DNA of 11,411 bases, from contig VXZL01000138.1 in assembly GCA_009845505.1 (NCBI GenBank), positions 1-11,411 of the forward strand, in the 5' to 3' direction. Source of the DNA: Candidatus Poribacteria bacterium. GTDB taxonomy: Bacteria > Poribacteria > WGA-4E > WGA-3G. The notes below the pieces were generated by a model. The model was not told the DNA's origin. It did no database searches and saw only the letters and a program-made list of their open reading frames with translations. The translations under genes were made by a program, and so were the position numbers. Positions 1 through 6,311 of the stretch are shown here, piece after piece. How positions within the stretch are numbered: position 1 is the first letter of the stretch; every line of letters starts with the position of its first letter.

Positions 1-91
1 TTTTAACTGAAGATTCAGAGAAATATCAGCAACTCACAAAGTAGACCTACCGAGTATGAGACCCACAAACGCATAAAATAAATATTGCTAA

Positions 92-97
92 AAGGAA
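92..97 (+). promoter_or_regulatory. Ribosome binding site that decides a TTG start
   Basis: AAGGAA lies 8 bases before the TTG at 106. The other in-frame TTG at 85 has no such site upstream, and starting there would put seven extra residues before an otherwise normal signal peptide. I therefore place the start of the barrel gene at 106. Confidence 0.6.
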
Positions 98-105
98 ACA
101 ATAGA

Positions 106-1053
106 TTGAAACACACACGCCATATAATTCTACTGATAGCCCTATTTTTCCCGACGACTGCATCCGCGACATTTAACGATATTGGCGTTGGGGCAAGACC
201 GCTGGGTTTAGGTGGTGCCTTCGTTGCGCTCGCCGACGATAGCAACGCCGCAAGTTACAACGCTGCAGGATTAGGCTATATCGATGCAATCCAGATTGGT
301 GCCACGCGGGCACAACGCTTCAATGGACTCATCACCTATAACAGTGTCAGCGGTATTATTCCGTTCGGGAGAATAGGTTCACTTGGCGCGAGTCTCGGCA
401 TCCTCGCAGAAGACTCCGAAATCTATCAGGAACAAGTGGTGCGTATCTCCTATGGAAATGCGCTCTTCAAACAGTTGGCAATCGGGGCAAACTTTAAATT
501 TCTTGGTACCTCTTTCGACGCAGCAAACGAATTTGTCGCTGAGAACCCGTACTTTGCGCAGACCTCCAGTTCCGCTATTTCATTCGATCTCGGCGTGATT
601 ACCAAACCGTTCCAGAGTCTGAGCCTTGGAGCGTCTGTTGAGAATTTACTCCCTGCAAACATGAGTATCTCTGATACACACACAGACGCAGTGCCGCTGA
701 ATATCCGTGCCGGTTTGGTATATAGACTTGCCTCTATAGCAGAAATGAGCGCGCAAGGTGAAGCGGTTAGTAACTTGCTAAAAGGAAGTTTAGGAACAGT
801 GGAGATTGCATCCCGTAACGGTGAAATTTATATCCGAACAGGCATAGAAATTTGGCTTAACACAGCTATTGCTATCCGCGGTGGATACGGGGCAAAAAAT
901 GGAGCAAGCACTGCAACAACCCTCAACTTCGGCGGAAGTGCCAAAATCCCGATTAGTAACACGAACCTCCAACTCGACTACGGAATCCAACTACTGAGTG
1001 GGGATTTCGAAAATAATACGACACAGCGATTCTCGCTCAACCTGATACTTTAA
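106..1053 (+). CDS. PorV/PorQ-type (UPF0164-like) outer-membrane beta-barrel protein
   Basis: This is a 315-residue exported protein. It begins with a signal peptide (basic start, hydrophobic core about residues 7-16, then TTASA before the likely cleavage near residue 21). The mature start carries the family hallmark GARPLGLGGAFVALADD followed by NAASYNAAGL (residues 29-55), close to the GARxLGMGGAFVALADDxxAxYWNPAGL consensus of PorV/PorQ and UPF0164 proteins. The rest is alternating polar and hydrophobic strands typical of a 14-strand FadL-like barrel, ending in RFSLNLIL as an outer-membrane C-terminal strand. In Bacteroidota, PorV carries type IX cargo to the surface, but many homologues elsewhere have no known role. 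The next gene, 16 bases downstream, encodes a protein with a sorting-type C-terminal domain, so a functional pair is possible but inferred. The TTG start is chosen from the ribosome binding site at 92-97. Family assignment is confident; function is not. Confidence 0.8.
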   Translation: MKHTRHIILLIALFFPTTASATFNDIGVGARPLGLGGAFVALADDSNAASYNAAGLGYIDAIQIGATRAQRFNGLITYNSVSGIIPFGRIGSLGASLGILAEDSEIYQEQVVRISYGNALFKQLAIGANFKFLGTSFDAANEFVAENPYFAQTSSSAISFDLGVITKPFQSLSLGASVENLLPANMSISDTHTDAVPLNIRAGLVYRLASIAEMSAQGEAVSNLLKGSLGTVEIASRNGEIYIRTGIEIWLNTAIAIRGGYGAKNGASTATTLNFGGSAKIPISNTNLQLDYGIQLLSGDFENNTTQRFSLNLIL

Positions 1054-1069
1054 GAAAAGAGTTTCTCCA

Positions 1070-2431
1070 ATGAAAAACACAGCGATTATTTTAATACTTA
1101 CTGTTGGTGTATTTGTTCCTATAATCAGTCATGGTGCGGTTACTTCCGTAGGCGAGATAAACGTCCAAGGCGAAACGAAAGGCGTTGTTCCCGCCAGTTC
1201 AACGGTGCCACTCATTGTAACGCTCGTTGTTGACCGATCATTAGCAGAGCCCGGTGAGGAAATTAAGACGATTGAAGTCATAATGCCGCCTGGATTTTCG
1301 ACGCGATCCTCCGATTTCAAAGGCATCAAACGCGACGGGAATCCCATTGTCGCGCGAGCCGTCGTCTCCGGCGGAACCATTCTACGCGTCGAGTTAGCAG
1401 ATGCCGTCGTCGACTTTCAAAATTCCATATATGAAATTACATTTGACGCTCGAACCCCAAACACGGTTATATTAGAGTCAGTTTTCAGAACACGGCTCCG
1501 CAACCTCCAAGACGGCCCCATCGGCGAATTTATCCGATCTGGACAGGCGGATGGCAAACTCAACAACGACGATTTTACTTTAGAGGTCATCCCGAACATA
1601 CCCCCTGATCCGGTTATAGGTTTCACGGCTGAAGCCGACGGAACTGGTGAAAACGATGTGACACTCCGTTGGCAGAAATCAGAAGACCTCGATGTTAGCG
1701 GCTATCTCATCTATAGGAATAAGGAAGCACCAATCAATGTTGAAAACCGTTCATCAACGACGTTCCGAGAGATAAATGTGCCACCGGGAAGTCATACGTA
1801 TCAGATAACCGCTTACAAAACGCTCTTCTTACAATCAGAACGCTCTGCGATTCAAACAGTTGAAGTATCTGTCGACACAGCTGCACCGGAGCCTCCGATG
1901 ATGCTGAGTATCATCACTTCAAGTGATGGGGTCGAAGTTCTCTGGAAACCAAGCAGTAGTCGCGACGTAATAAAATATCAAATTTTTGAGGGGGATACCC
2001 AACTCGGAGAAATAAGCGAGTCAAAAACAGAATACAAATTTATTGATAGACGCCGTTTAACTACAGGTAGTTTTACCTATGCCGTTATTGCCTTTGATGA
2101 AGCAGATAACAAATCCGAAAAGATAGAGAAAAGGCTTCGCATACTTGACGAACCCTATCCAAATCCATTCACGCCGCTTTCTCCAAGTGAAGATTTCAAT
2201 CAGGTTGTGTTCCCTGCACGGACACTTGAAGACGCTTCGGGTGAATTTTCAGTACTTATCTATGACATCGACGGAATGCGCGTCAAAACCTTAACCGCAC
2301 TGCCCGGAGAAACAGAGTTGACGTGGGATGGGCGCGATGAAGCCGGTGAGATTGTAGAAAGTGGCGTTTATGTCTACCAACTTCAAGTAGGGGAGAGTTT
2401 TAAGACTGGCACTTTGATTGTTGCCAAATAG
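1070..2431 (+). CDS. Secreted fibronectin type III protein with FlgD-Ig/T9SS-like C-terminal domain
   Basis: A 453-residue exported protein. Residues 1-23 form a signal peptide (MKNT, hydrophobic core, ending SHGA). Residues about 28-175 are a beta-rich region I cannot name. Residues about 178-268 and 272-357 look like two fibronectin type III domains (TLRWQKSEDLDVSGYLIYRN and VEVLWKPSSSRDVIKYQIFE are the typical strands). The C-terminal 94 residues are a FlgD Ig-like or type-9-sorting-like domain. They open with PYPNPF (362-367), contain the WDGRDEAGEIVESGVYVYQL pattern (419-438), and end in KTGTLIVAK. Such domains direct surface export in type IX systems, and in other phyla they are simply common C-terminal Ig folds. 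The gene follows the PorV-like barrel by 16 bases and is probably cotranscribed. A weak GAG-type ribosome binding site precedes the ATG by 8 bases. Role is probably extracellular or cell-surface; the ligand is unknown. Confidence 0.75.
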   Translation: MKNTAIILILTVGVFVPIISHGAVTSVGEINVQGETKGVVPASSTVPLIVTLVVDRSLAEPGEEIKTIEVIMPPGFSTRSSDFKGIKRDGNPIVARAVVSGGTILRVELADAVVDFQNSIYEITFDARTPNTVILESVFRTRLRNLQDGPIGEFIRSGQADGKLNNDDFTLEVIPNIPPDPVIGFTAEADGTGENDVTLRWQKSEDLDVSGYLIYRNKEAPINVENRSSTTFREINVPPGSHTYQITAYKTLFLQSERSAIQTVEVSVDTAAPEPPMMLSIITSSDGVEVLWKPSSSRDVIKYQIFEGDTQLGEISESKTEYKFIDRRRLTTGSFTYAVIAFDEADNKSEKIEKRLRILDEPYPNPFTPLSPSEDFNQVVFPARTLEDASGEFSVLIYDIDGMRVKTLTALPGETELTWDGRDEAGEIVESGVYVYQLQVGESFKTGTLIVAK

Positions 2432-2460
2432 ATGACAATTCGTAGGTGGCAATAATGCCA
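2417..2460 (+). terminator. Overlapping hairpins at the end of the envelope operon
   Basis: Two alternatives share a segment. ATTGTTGCCA (2417-2426) pairs with TGGCAATAAT (2447-2456) with one G-U pair, spanning the stop codon. TGGCA (2447-2451) can instead pair locally with TGCCA (2456-2460) around an ATAA loop. No T-run follows, so this is not a canonical intrinsic terminator. It may protect the 3' end or do nothing. Confidence 0.3.
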
Positions 2461-2762
2461 AGGTGTGTTTACGCATATTGCGGAATCCGTTTCAGCGCAG
2501 TACATAAGCAGAGACGCAACGGGCACGACACGAAAAAATGTCTTGACTTAATTCTTCCTTCAGAGTTATATTATAAAAACGACTTTTGTCGACGTAGTAT
2601 GCCTTTCTGATTGGCGTTTAGACGCTAATTTCTGGAGGGATTCAAAGTCACATCTGATTCACATCCCTCACACTCAAGGCGCGCTGCTAACACAACACTC
2701 TCAGTGTGCCTCACGAACTGAAAACTTGTTACAGAAAATTAGAATAAAGGAGAAGGATAAAG
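2432..2762 (+). other. 331-base intergenic region with promoter and long leader
   Basis: No convincing gene is present on either strand. The region holds the end hairpins of the upstream operon, a promoter (2543-2572), a predicted leader of about 180 bases with three short hairpins (CGAC/GTCG at 2580-2591; a 7-bp stem TTGGCGT/ACGCTAA with loop TTAG at 2611-2628; ACACT/AGTGT at 2695-2707) and a strong ribosome binding site (AAAGGAG, 2746-2752) for the propeller gene. I recognise no named riboswitch. Confidence 0.6.
2543..2572 (+). promoter_or_regulatory. Sigma70-like promoter for the propeller gene
   Basis: TTGACT (2543-2548) and TATATT (2567-2572) are separated by 18 bases and lie in an AT-rich stretch. 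Transcription would begin near 2580 and leave a leader of about 180 bases before the ATG at 2763. This rests on match to the general bacterial consensus; promoter preferences of this lineage are not known to me. Confidence 0.55.
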
Positions 2763-3860
2763 ATGAATAAATTGAAGTCACACGGACAATGTAAAGCAAA
2801 GACAAATTTTGTCCGTGTGGACAAAATTTGTCTCAGGCAGGAAAGTTTAAAACTTACATTGCATTTAGCGATTCTCGTAACAGTGGCAATCGCCTGTTCT
2901 GTTTTTGTTGCTTTACCGACGGCGGAAGGATGGACAGTCGTGCAAGAACGCGACCCAAACGTTCGGGATTACATGTCTATCACTTTCACAAGCAAAAATA
3001 CCGGCTGGGTAGTGGGTGCAGCGTCGTTTGAGGATTTTGAAAATCCGGGCTTCATCGGTTACACGACAGACGGTGGTGCATCCTGGCAAAAATCGGAAGT
3101 TCAAATCCCTGCCGATTTAGCTGAGGTCTACTTTTTAGACGATAAACATGGTTGGGCAGTTGGTGCGAATGGCACGATTGTAGCAACTGATAACGGTCAA
3201 GACTGGGAATTACAAACCAGCAAAGTTGGCAACGGACTTAAGGGCATCTATTTCGTAAATAAAGATGTCGGCCTCGCCGTAGGAGAGAGCGATACAATCC
3301 TCTCCACGAAAAACGGTGGACGCTCTTGGAAGGTGCTTCAAGGTGGCCAACTCGGTGCTGTTGGCGACGACGATGCGAATATGTACAACGCTGTCCAGTT
3401 CCTTGACGAAGAGACGGGTTGGCTTGCGGGGGTTCGCGTGAGCCCGAGCACACAGGGACAGAGTGCCTTAATTCAAAAAACCACGGACGGAGGACAGAGT
3501 TGGGTTACGCAAGAGACTGGTAAAGAAGACATTCTCGAAGACCTCTTTTTCCTTAACGCTTCAATGGGTTGGGCAGTCGGTGAAAATGGTGTAATCCTTC
3601 ATACCAATAACGGTGGCGAAAGCTGGACAGAGCAAGCCAGTGGCACACAAGAAACACTACGAAGTGTTGGGTTTGCGGACGAGAATAACGGCTGGGCTAT
3701 CGGTGGTGACTTTGGGGTCGGTGCCATTCTACATACCACTGATGGTGGCACAACCTGGGAGCTTGAAGATTCTACGGAGAAATTAGTTAAAGTTTTCGTG
3801 CTTGATGGAAAAAATGTGTGGTTAGCAAGTTCTACGGGAGCCGTCATGCGCGCAGAATAA
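2763..3860 (+). CDS. Exported YCF48/BNR-repeat seven-bladed propeller protein
   Basis: A 365-residue protein built of YCF48-like (photosystem II assembly factor HCF136-type) and BNR repeats. Each blade shows the pattern (F/Y)xxxxxGWxVGxxGxIxxTxDGGxSW. TDGGASW or its variants occur near residues 102-108, 142-148, 183-189, 241-247, 282-288 and 327-332. A final short blade follows (NVWLASSTGAVMRAE), giving about seven blades. In cyanobacteria and plastids such proteins assist photosystem II assembly. Nothing here suggests photosynthesis, and homologues in other bacteria are exported beta-propellers of unknown role, so the specific function is open. The N-terminus is odd: a hydrophobic segment at 31-50 ending near PTAEG looks like a signal peptide, but it is preceded by about 30 residues encoded largely by a strong inverted repeat. 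The ATG at 2763 is supported by AAAGGAG ten bases upstream. The gene stands alone between a promoter and a hairpin. Confidence 0.8.
   Translation: MNKLKSHGQCKAKTNFVRVDKICLRQESLKLTLHLAILVTVAIACSVFVALPTAEGWTVVQERDPNVRDYMSITFTSKNTGWVVGAASFEDFENPGFIGYTTDGGASWQKSEVQIPADLAEVYFLDDKHGWAVGANGTIVATDNGQDWELQTSKVGNGLKGIYFVNKDVGLAVGESDTILSTKNGGRSWKVLQGGQLGAVGDDDANMYNAVQFLDEETGWLAGVRVSPSTQGQSALIQKTTDGGQSWVTQETGKEDILEDLFFLNASMGWAVGENGVILHTNNGGESWTEQASGTQETLRSVGFADENNGWAIGGDFGVGAILHTTDGGTTWELEDSTEKLVKVFVLDGKNVWLASSTGAVMRAE
2779..2833 (+). repeat. Perfect inverted repeat with a competing alternative stem, inside the propeller gene
   Basis: AGACAAATTTTGTC (2800-2813) is the exact reverse complement of GACAAAATTTGTCT (2820-2833), giving a 14-bp stem with loop CGTGTG. 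The 13-base cores are also near-direct repeats (12 of 13 identical), so each arm is itself almost a palindrome, with centres 19 bases apart. A third segment, CACACGGACAA (2779-2789), is the exact reverse complement of TTGTCCGTGTG (2809-2819). It can pair there only if the first hairpin opens. The block lies within codons 6-24, ahead of the hydrophobic signal core, and looks like an inserted palindromic element or a switchable RNA structure. Confidence 0.85.
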
Positions 3861-3871
3861 AAGGAAACATA

Positions 3872-3907
3872 AGGGAGTAGCAGCAATTCCGAATACGGCT
3901 ACTCCCT
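3872..3907 (+). terminator. Hairpin after the propeller gene, probable terminator
   Basis: AGGGAGTAGC (3872-3881) pairs perfectly with GCTACTCCCT (3898-3907), a 10-bp stem with a 16-base loop, starting 11 bases after the stop codon. The downstream sequence is ATATTTTAC rather than a clean T-run, so intrinsic termination may be weak. Its position directly after an isolated gene supports a 3'-end role. Confidence 0.5.
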
Positions 3908-3940
3908 ACGTCCATATTTTACATCAAGACAATGTTGTAG

Positions 3941-3963
3941 GGCAATGGGAACGTCTCCCTGCC
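3941..3963 (+). promoter_or_regulatory. Leader hairpin upstream of the aminotransferase
   Basis: GGCA (3941-3944) and GGGA (3947-3950) pair with TCCC (3956-3959) and TGCC (3960-3963). This gives an 8-bp stem with a two-base AT bulge and an ACGTC loop. A run of six T lies 20 bases later (3984-3989). No leader peptide rich in Thr, Ile or Asp codons is evident, so classical attenuation is not supported. It may be a simple leader structure. Confidence 0.3.
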
Positions 3964-3997
3964 ACACAACCCTGAACAAATCGTTTTTTGTGGAATC

Positions 3998-4002
3998 GGA
4001 GG
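3998..4002 (+). promoter_or_regulatory. Strong ribosome binding site fixing a TTG start
   Basis: GGAGG ends 7 bases before the TTG at 4010. No ATG or GTG in this frame has a comparable site, and the protein begins at the expected place relative to the family (the ISTFAARM segment precedes the first helix). The TTG start is therefore well supported. Confidence 0.75.
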
Positions 4003-4009
4003 TATAATT

Positions 4010-5182
4010 TTGGAAATATCCACGTTCGCGGCGCGAATGGATCGATTGGGGACAGAATCGGCATTTGAAGTGCTTGCGAAAGCGAAACAATTAGAGGCAC
4101 AAGGTAGAAACATCATCCATTTAGAAATAGGGCAACCGGATTTCCCAACACCGATTAATATTATTGAGGCAGCATATAAAGCAATGAAGGACGGACATAC
4201 CGGCTACTGTCCATCCGCTGGCGTGCCGGAGTTTCGTGAAGTTGTCGCGCACCACATAACGGAGACGCGCGGGATCAGCGTCCACCCAGATGAAGTCACC
4301 GTGACACCCGGTGCGAAGCCAATTATTTTCTTTACTATCTTGGCTCTAATCGATGATGGTGACGAAGTGATTTATCCCGAACCCGGTTTTCCGGTCTATG
4401 AATCAGTTATCGACTTCATCGGTGGAAAAGCCGTTCCGCTGCCCCTTCGCGAAGAGGTAGATTTCCGATTCCGGCTCGAAGATCTCGTTGATTCAATCTC
4501 TGACCGAACGAAGCTGCTTATTCTCAACTCACCGCAAAACCCGACAGGCGGGACCCTAACGCCAGAAGACCTCAAAGCAATCGCTGAACTGGCACAGAAA
4601 CACAACTTTTATGTGCTGACAGATGAAGTGTACTCTCGCATCCTCTACGAAGGCAAACATCATAGTGTCATCAACCTCCCCGGTATGAAAGAACGAACAA
4701 TTCTCATCGAGGGACATTCTAAAACTTACGCAATGACAGGGTGGCGACTCGGATACGGTATTGCCCCACAAGAAATCGCAGACAAGATTACACAGCTCAC
4801 AATCAATTCTAATTCTTGTACTGCGACTTTCACACAAATCGCTGGAATAGAAGCATTGACAGGTCAGCAAACCTCTGTTACAGAGATGGTAGACGAGTTT
4901 CAGAAACGCCGTGATGCGATTGTGGGTGGACTCAATGCTATTGAAGGCGTGAGCTGTATCAAACCGCTCGGTGCCTTCTATGTGTTTCCCAACGTCACGC
5001 AACTCCCTCTCTCGTGTGAAGCACTCGCTGATTATCTGATGAATGAGGCAGACATCGCGCTATTGCCCGGTACCTCCTTCGGCAAATACGGTGACGGTTA
5101 CCTCCGACTCTCGTATGCTAATTCATTGGAAAATATCCAAGAGGCATTAGGCAGAATGGAAACTGCAATCATGAAATTGTAG
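4010..5182 (+). CDS. Class I PLP-dependent aminotransferase, probably aspartate aminotransferase type
   Basis: A 390-residue fold-type I aminotransferase of the usual length, acting in the cytoplasm. It transfers the amino group of an amino acid to 2-oxoglutarate or a related keto acid through PLP. Visible landmarks are the N-terminal IIHLEIGQPDFPTP, the NSPQNPTGG loop (N177 contacts PLP), D205 and Y208 in TDEVYSR, the Schiff-base lysine K238 in GHSKTYAMTGWRLGYG, R246, and the substrate carboxylate arginine R366 in YLRLSYA. K103 in TPGAKPIIFF matches the position of Lys109 that binds the side-chain carboxylate in Thermus-type aspartate aminotransferases. This favours aspartate/glutamate, although the PGFPVY loop is shared with broader-specificity members. 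It lies 43 bases upstream of thrB, consistent with supplying aspartate to the homoserine-threonine branch. Substrate specificity cannot be fixed from sequence alone. Confidence 0.88.
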   Translation: MEISTFAARMDRLGTESAFEVLAKAKQLEAQGRNIIHLEIGQPDFPTPINIIEAAYKAMKDGHTGYCPSAGVPEFREVVAHHITETRGISVHPDEVTVTPGAKPIIFFTILALIDDGDEVIYPEPGFPVYESVIDFIGGKAVPLPLREEVDFRFRLEDLVDSISDRTKLLILNSPQNPTGGTLTPEDLKAIAELAQKHNFYVLTDEVYSRILYEGKHHSVINLPGMKERTILIEGHSKTYAMTGWRLGYGIAPQEIADKITQLTINSNSCTATFTQIAGIEALTGQQTSVTEMVDEFQKRRDAIVGGLNAIEGVSCIKPLGAFYVFPNVTQLPLSCEALADYLMNEADIALLPGTSFGKYGDGYLRLSYANSLENIQEALGRMETAIMKL

Positions 5183-5225
5183 ACCTGACGGTTTCCGATA
5201 GCCATTAATAATAGGAATTTCTTGT

Positions 5226-6179
5226 ATGCCTCAAACTTTCAATAGTGCGTTAAACGAGAAAGTCACCGCTCGTATCCCAGCAAGCACGACGAATTTGGGT
5301 CCTGGCTTTGATGTCTTAGGACTCGCTTTACAACTCTACAGCACAGTCACATTGGAACCATCCGACACCGCAACCGAAGTCGTTGTAAGCGGCGTAGATG
5401 CCGATAAGATACCGAATACGCCAGAACATGTAGCGTTTCAAGCAGTCGAATTAGTTTTCAAGCGAAGCGGAACAAAACGTCCCAACGGTTTTAAACTACG
5501 CATTGACAATGGAATACCTGCAATCCGTGGGTTAGGTGGCAGTGGTACAGCCATTCTTGGTGGATTGTTAACAGCGAACATCTTATGTGGGCTGCCATTT
5601 TCTGATGCCGAACTTCTCAACTTCGCGACAGAGATGGAAGGACACCCAGATAATGTGGCGGCCTCACTATACGGTGGTATTGTCGTTTCAGCACAAGAAG
5701 ATGGACATGTGCATACCATTCGGCTGACGTTTCCCCCGGAACTCTCCATTGTGCTTGCAATCCCGAATTTTCCGCTTTCAACCAAACAAGCGCGAGAAGT
5801 TCTACCAAAATCGGTTGATTTCGCGGACGCAATCTACAATACGAGTCGTAGCACATTACTAATTGCCAGTATTGCGACGGGGCAATTTGAGATGTTGAAA
5901 GTAGCCATGAAGGATAAGCTGCACCAACCATACCGCACCTCACTAATTCCTGGATTTAACGATGTCGCTGAAGCTGCTATTGCTAATGGCGCCCTCAGTG
6001 TTGCGCTGAGTGGTGCGGGACCGACTGTAGCTGCCTATTGTCTGGAACACGCCGAACAGGTCGCGAAACAGATGCAAACTGCCTTCAATAAACATCAGAT
6101 CGTTTGTGATATTAAGATTCTGAAAGCAGATGCTGCCGGAGCGAATGTACAAACTGGTGCTCTCTGTCGGAGCGGATAG
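5226..6179 (+). CDS. thrB: Homoserine kinase
   Basis: A 317-residue GHMP-superfamily kinase. It phosphorylates the hydroxyl of L-homoserine with ATP to give O-phosphohomoserine, the substrate of threonine synthase. Motif 1 is ARIPASTTNLGPGFDVLGLA (residues 15-34), the typical ThrB opening. Motif 2, the ATP-binding loop, is IPAIRGLGGSGTAILGG (97-113). The EMEGHPDNVAASLYGG segment (136-151) is the conserved homoserine-kinase stretch, and motif 3 is LSGAGPTVAAY (261-271). The second glycine of GLGGSG replaces the usual first serine in GLGSSA, a small departure in the phosphate-binding loop. AGGAA lies 8 bases before the ATG. The gene follows the aminotransferase by 43 bases and is probably cotranscribed; thrC and hom are not in the window. 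The length slightly exceeds the common 300-310 residues because of short tails. Confidence 0.93.
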   Translation: MPQTFNSALNEKVTARIPASTTNLGPGFDVLGLALQLYSTVTLEPSDTATEVVVSGVDADKIPNTPEHVAFQAVELVFKRSGTKRPNGFKLRIDNGIPAIRGLGGSGTAILGGLLTANILCGLPFSDAELLNFATEMEGHPDNVAASLYGGIVVSAQEDGHVHTIRLTFPPELSIVLAIPNFPLSTKQAREVLPKSVDFADAIYNTSRSTLLIASIATGQFEMLKVAMKDKLHQPYRTSLIPGFNDVAEAAIANGALSVALSGAGPTVAAYCLEHAEQVAKQMQTAFNKHQIVCDIKILKADAAGANVQTGALCRSG

Positions 6180-6234
6180 ATAAGCGTAGAATTTCTCTTG
6201 GCAGGCATTTTTGGTTTAAAGATATCAAAAAATG

Positions 6235-6257
6235 AGAATTGCCGACTTCGCAATTCT
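6235..6257 (+). terminator. Hairpin after thrB
   Basis: AGAATTGC (6235-6242) and GCAATTCT (6250-6257) form an 8-bp stem with a seven-base loop, 55 bases after the thrB stop. It is AT-rich and lacks a following T-run, so termination strength is doubtful. It may mark the boundary between thrB and the ATPase-like gene. Confidence 0.35.
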
Positions 6258-6266
6258 ATAAATGAT

Positions 6267-6271
6267 AGGAG
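6267..6271 (+). promoter_or_regulatory. Orphan ribosome binding site upstream of the ATPase-like gene
   Basis: AGGAG here is 40 bases before the ATG at 6312, too far to serve it, and an in-frame TAA at 6285 prevents an earlier start in that frame. At normal spacing the site would serve an ATT at 6280, which opens a short reading frame ending at 6351 that overlaps the ATPase-like start. No clear ribosome binding site stands next to the ATG at 6312. Confidence 0.3.
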
Positions 6272-6311
6272 TTTTCCGAATTTCTAAACGCCTGACACCC
6301 ATAAAAACACG

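Noticed and set aside
85..105. Upstream TTG at 85 as the start of the barrel gene
   Set aside because: It adds seven residues before a normal signal peptide and lacks a ribosome binding site, whereas the TTG at 106 has AAGGAA at ideal spacing.
3891..3900. Ten-base repeat GAATACGGCT also found near 11198
   Set aside because: Shared 10-mers are expected many times by chance in 11 kb, and the contexts differ.
4556..5002. 148-codon minus-strand open frame inside the aminotransferase gene
   Set aside because: It is the complement of conserved aminotransferase sequence including the PLP lysine region, has no recognisable domain and no ribosome binding site; a shadow frame.
5438..5943. Two overlapping minus-strand open frames inside thrB
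   Set aside because: They mirror conserved GHMP kinase sequence and have unremarkable composition; no independent support.
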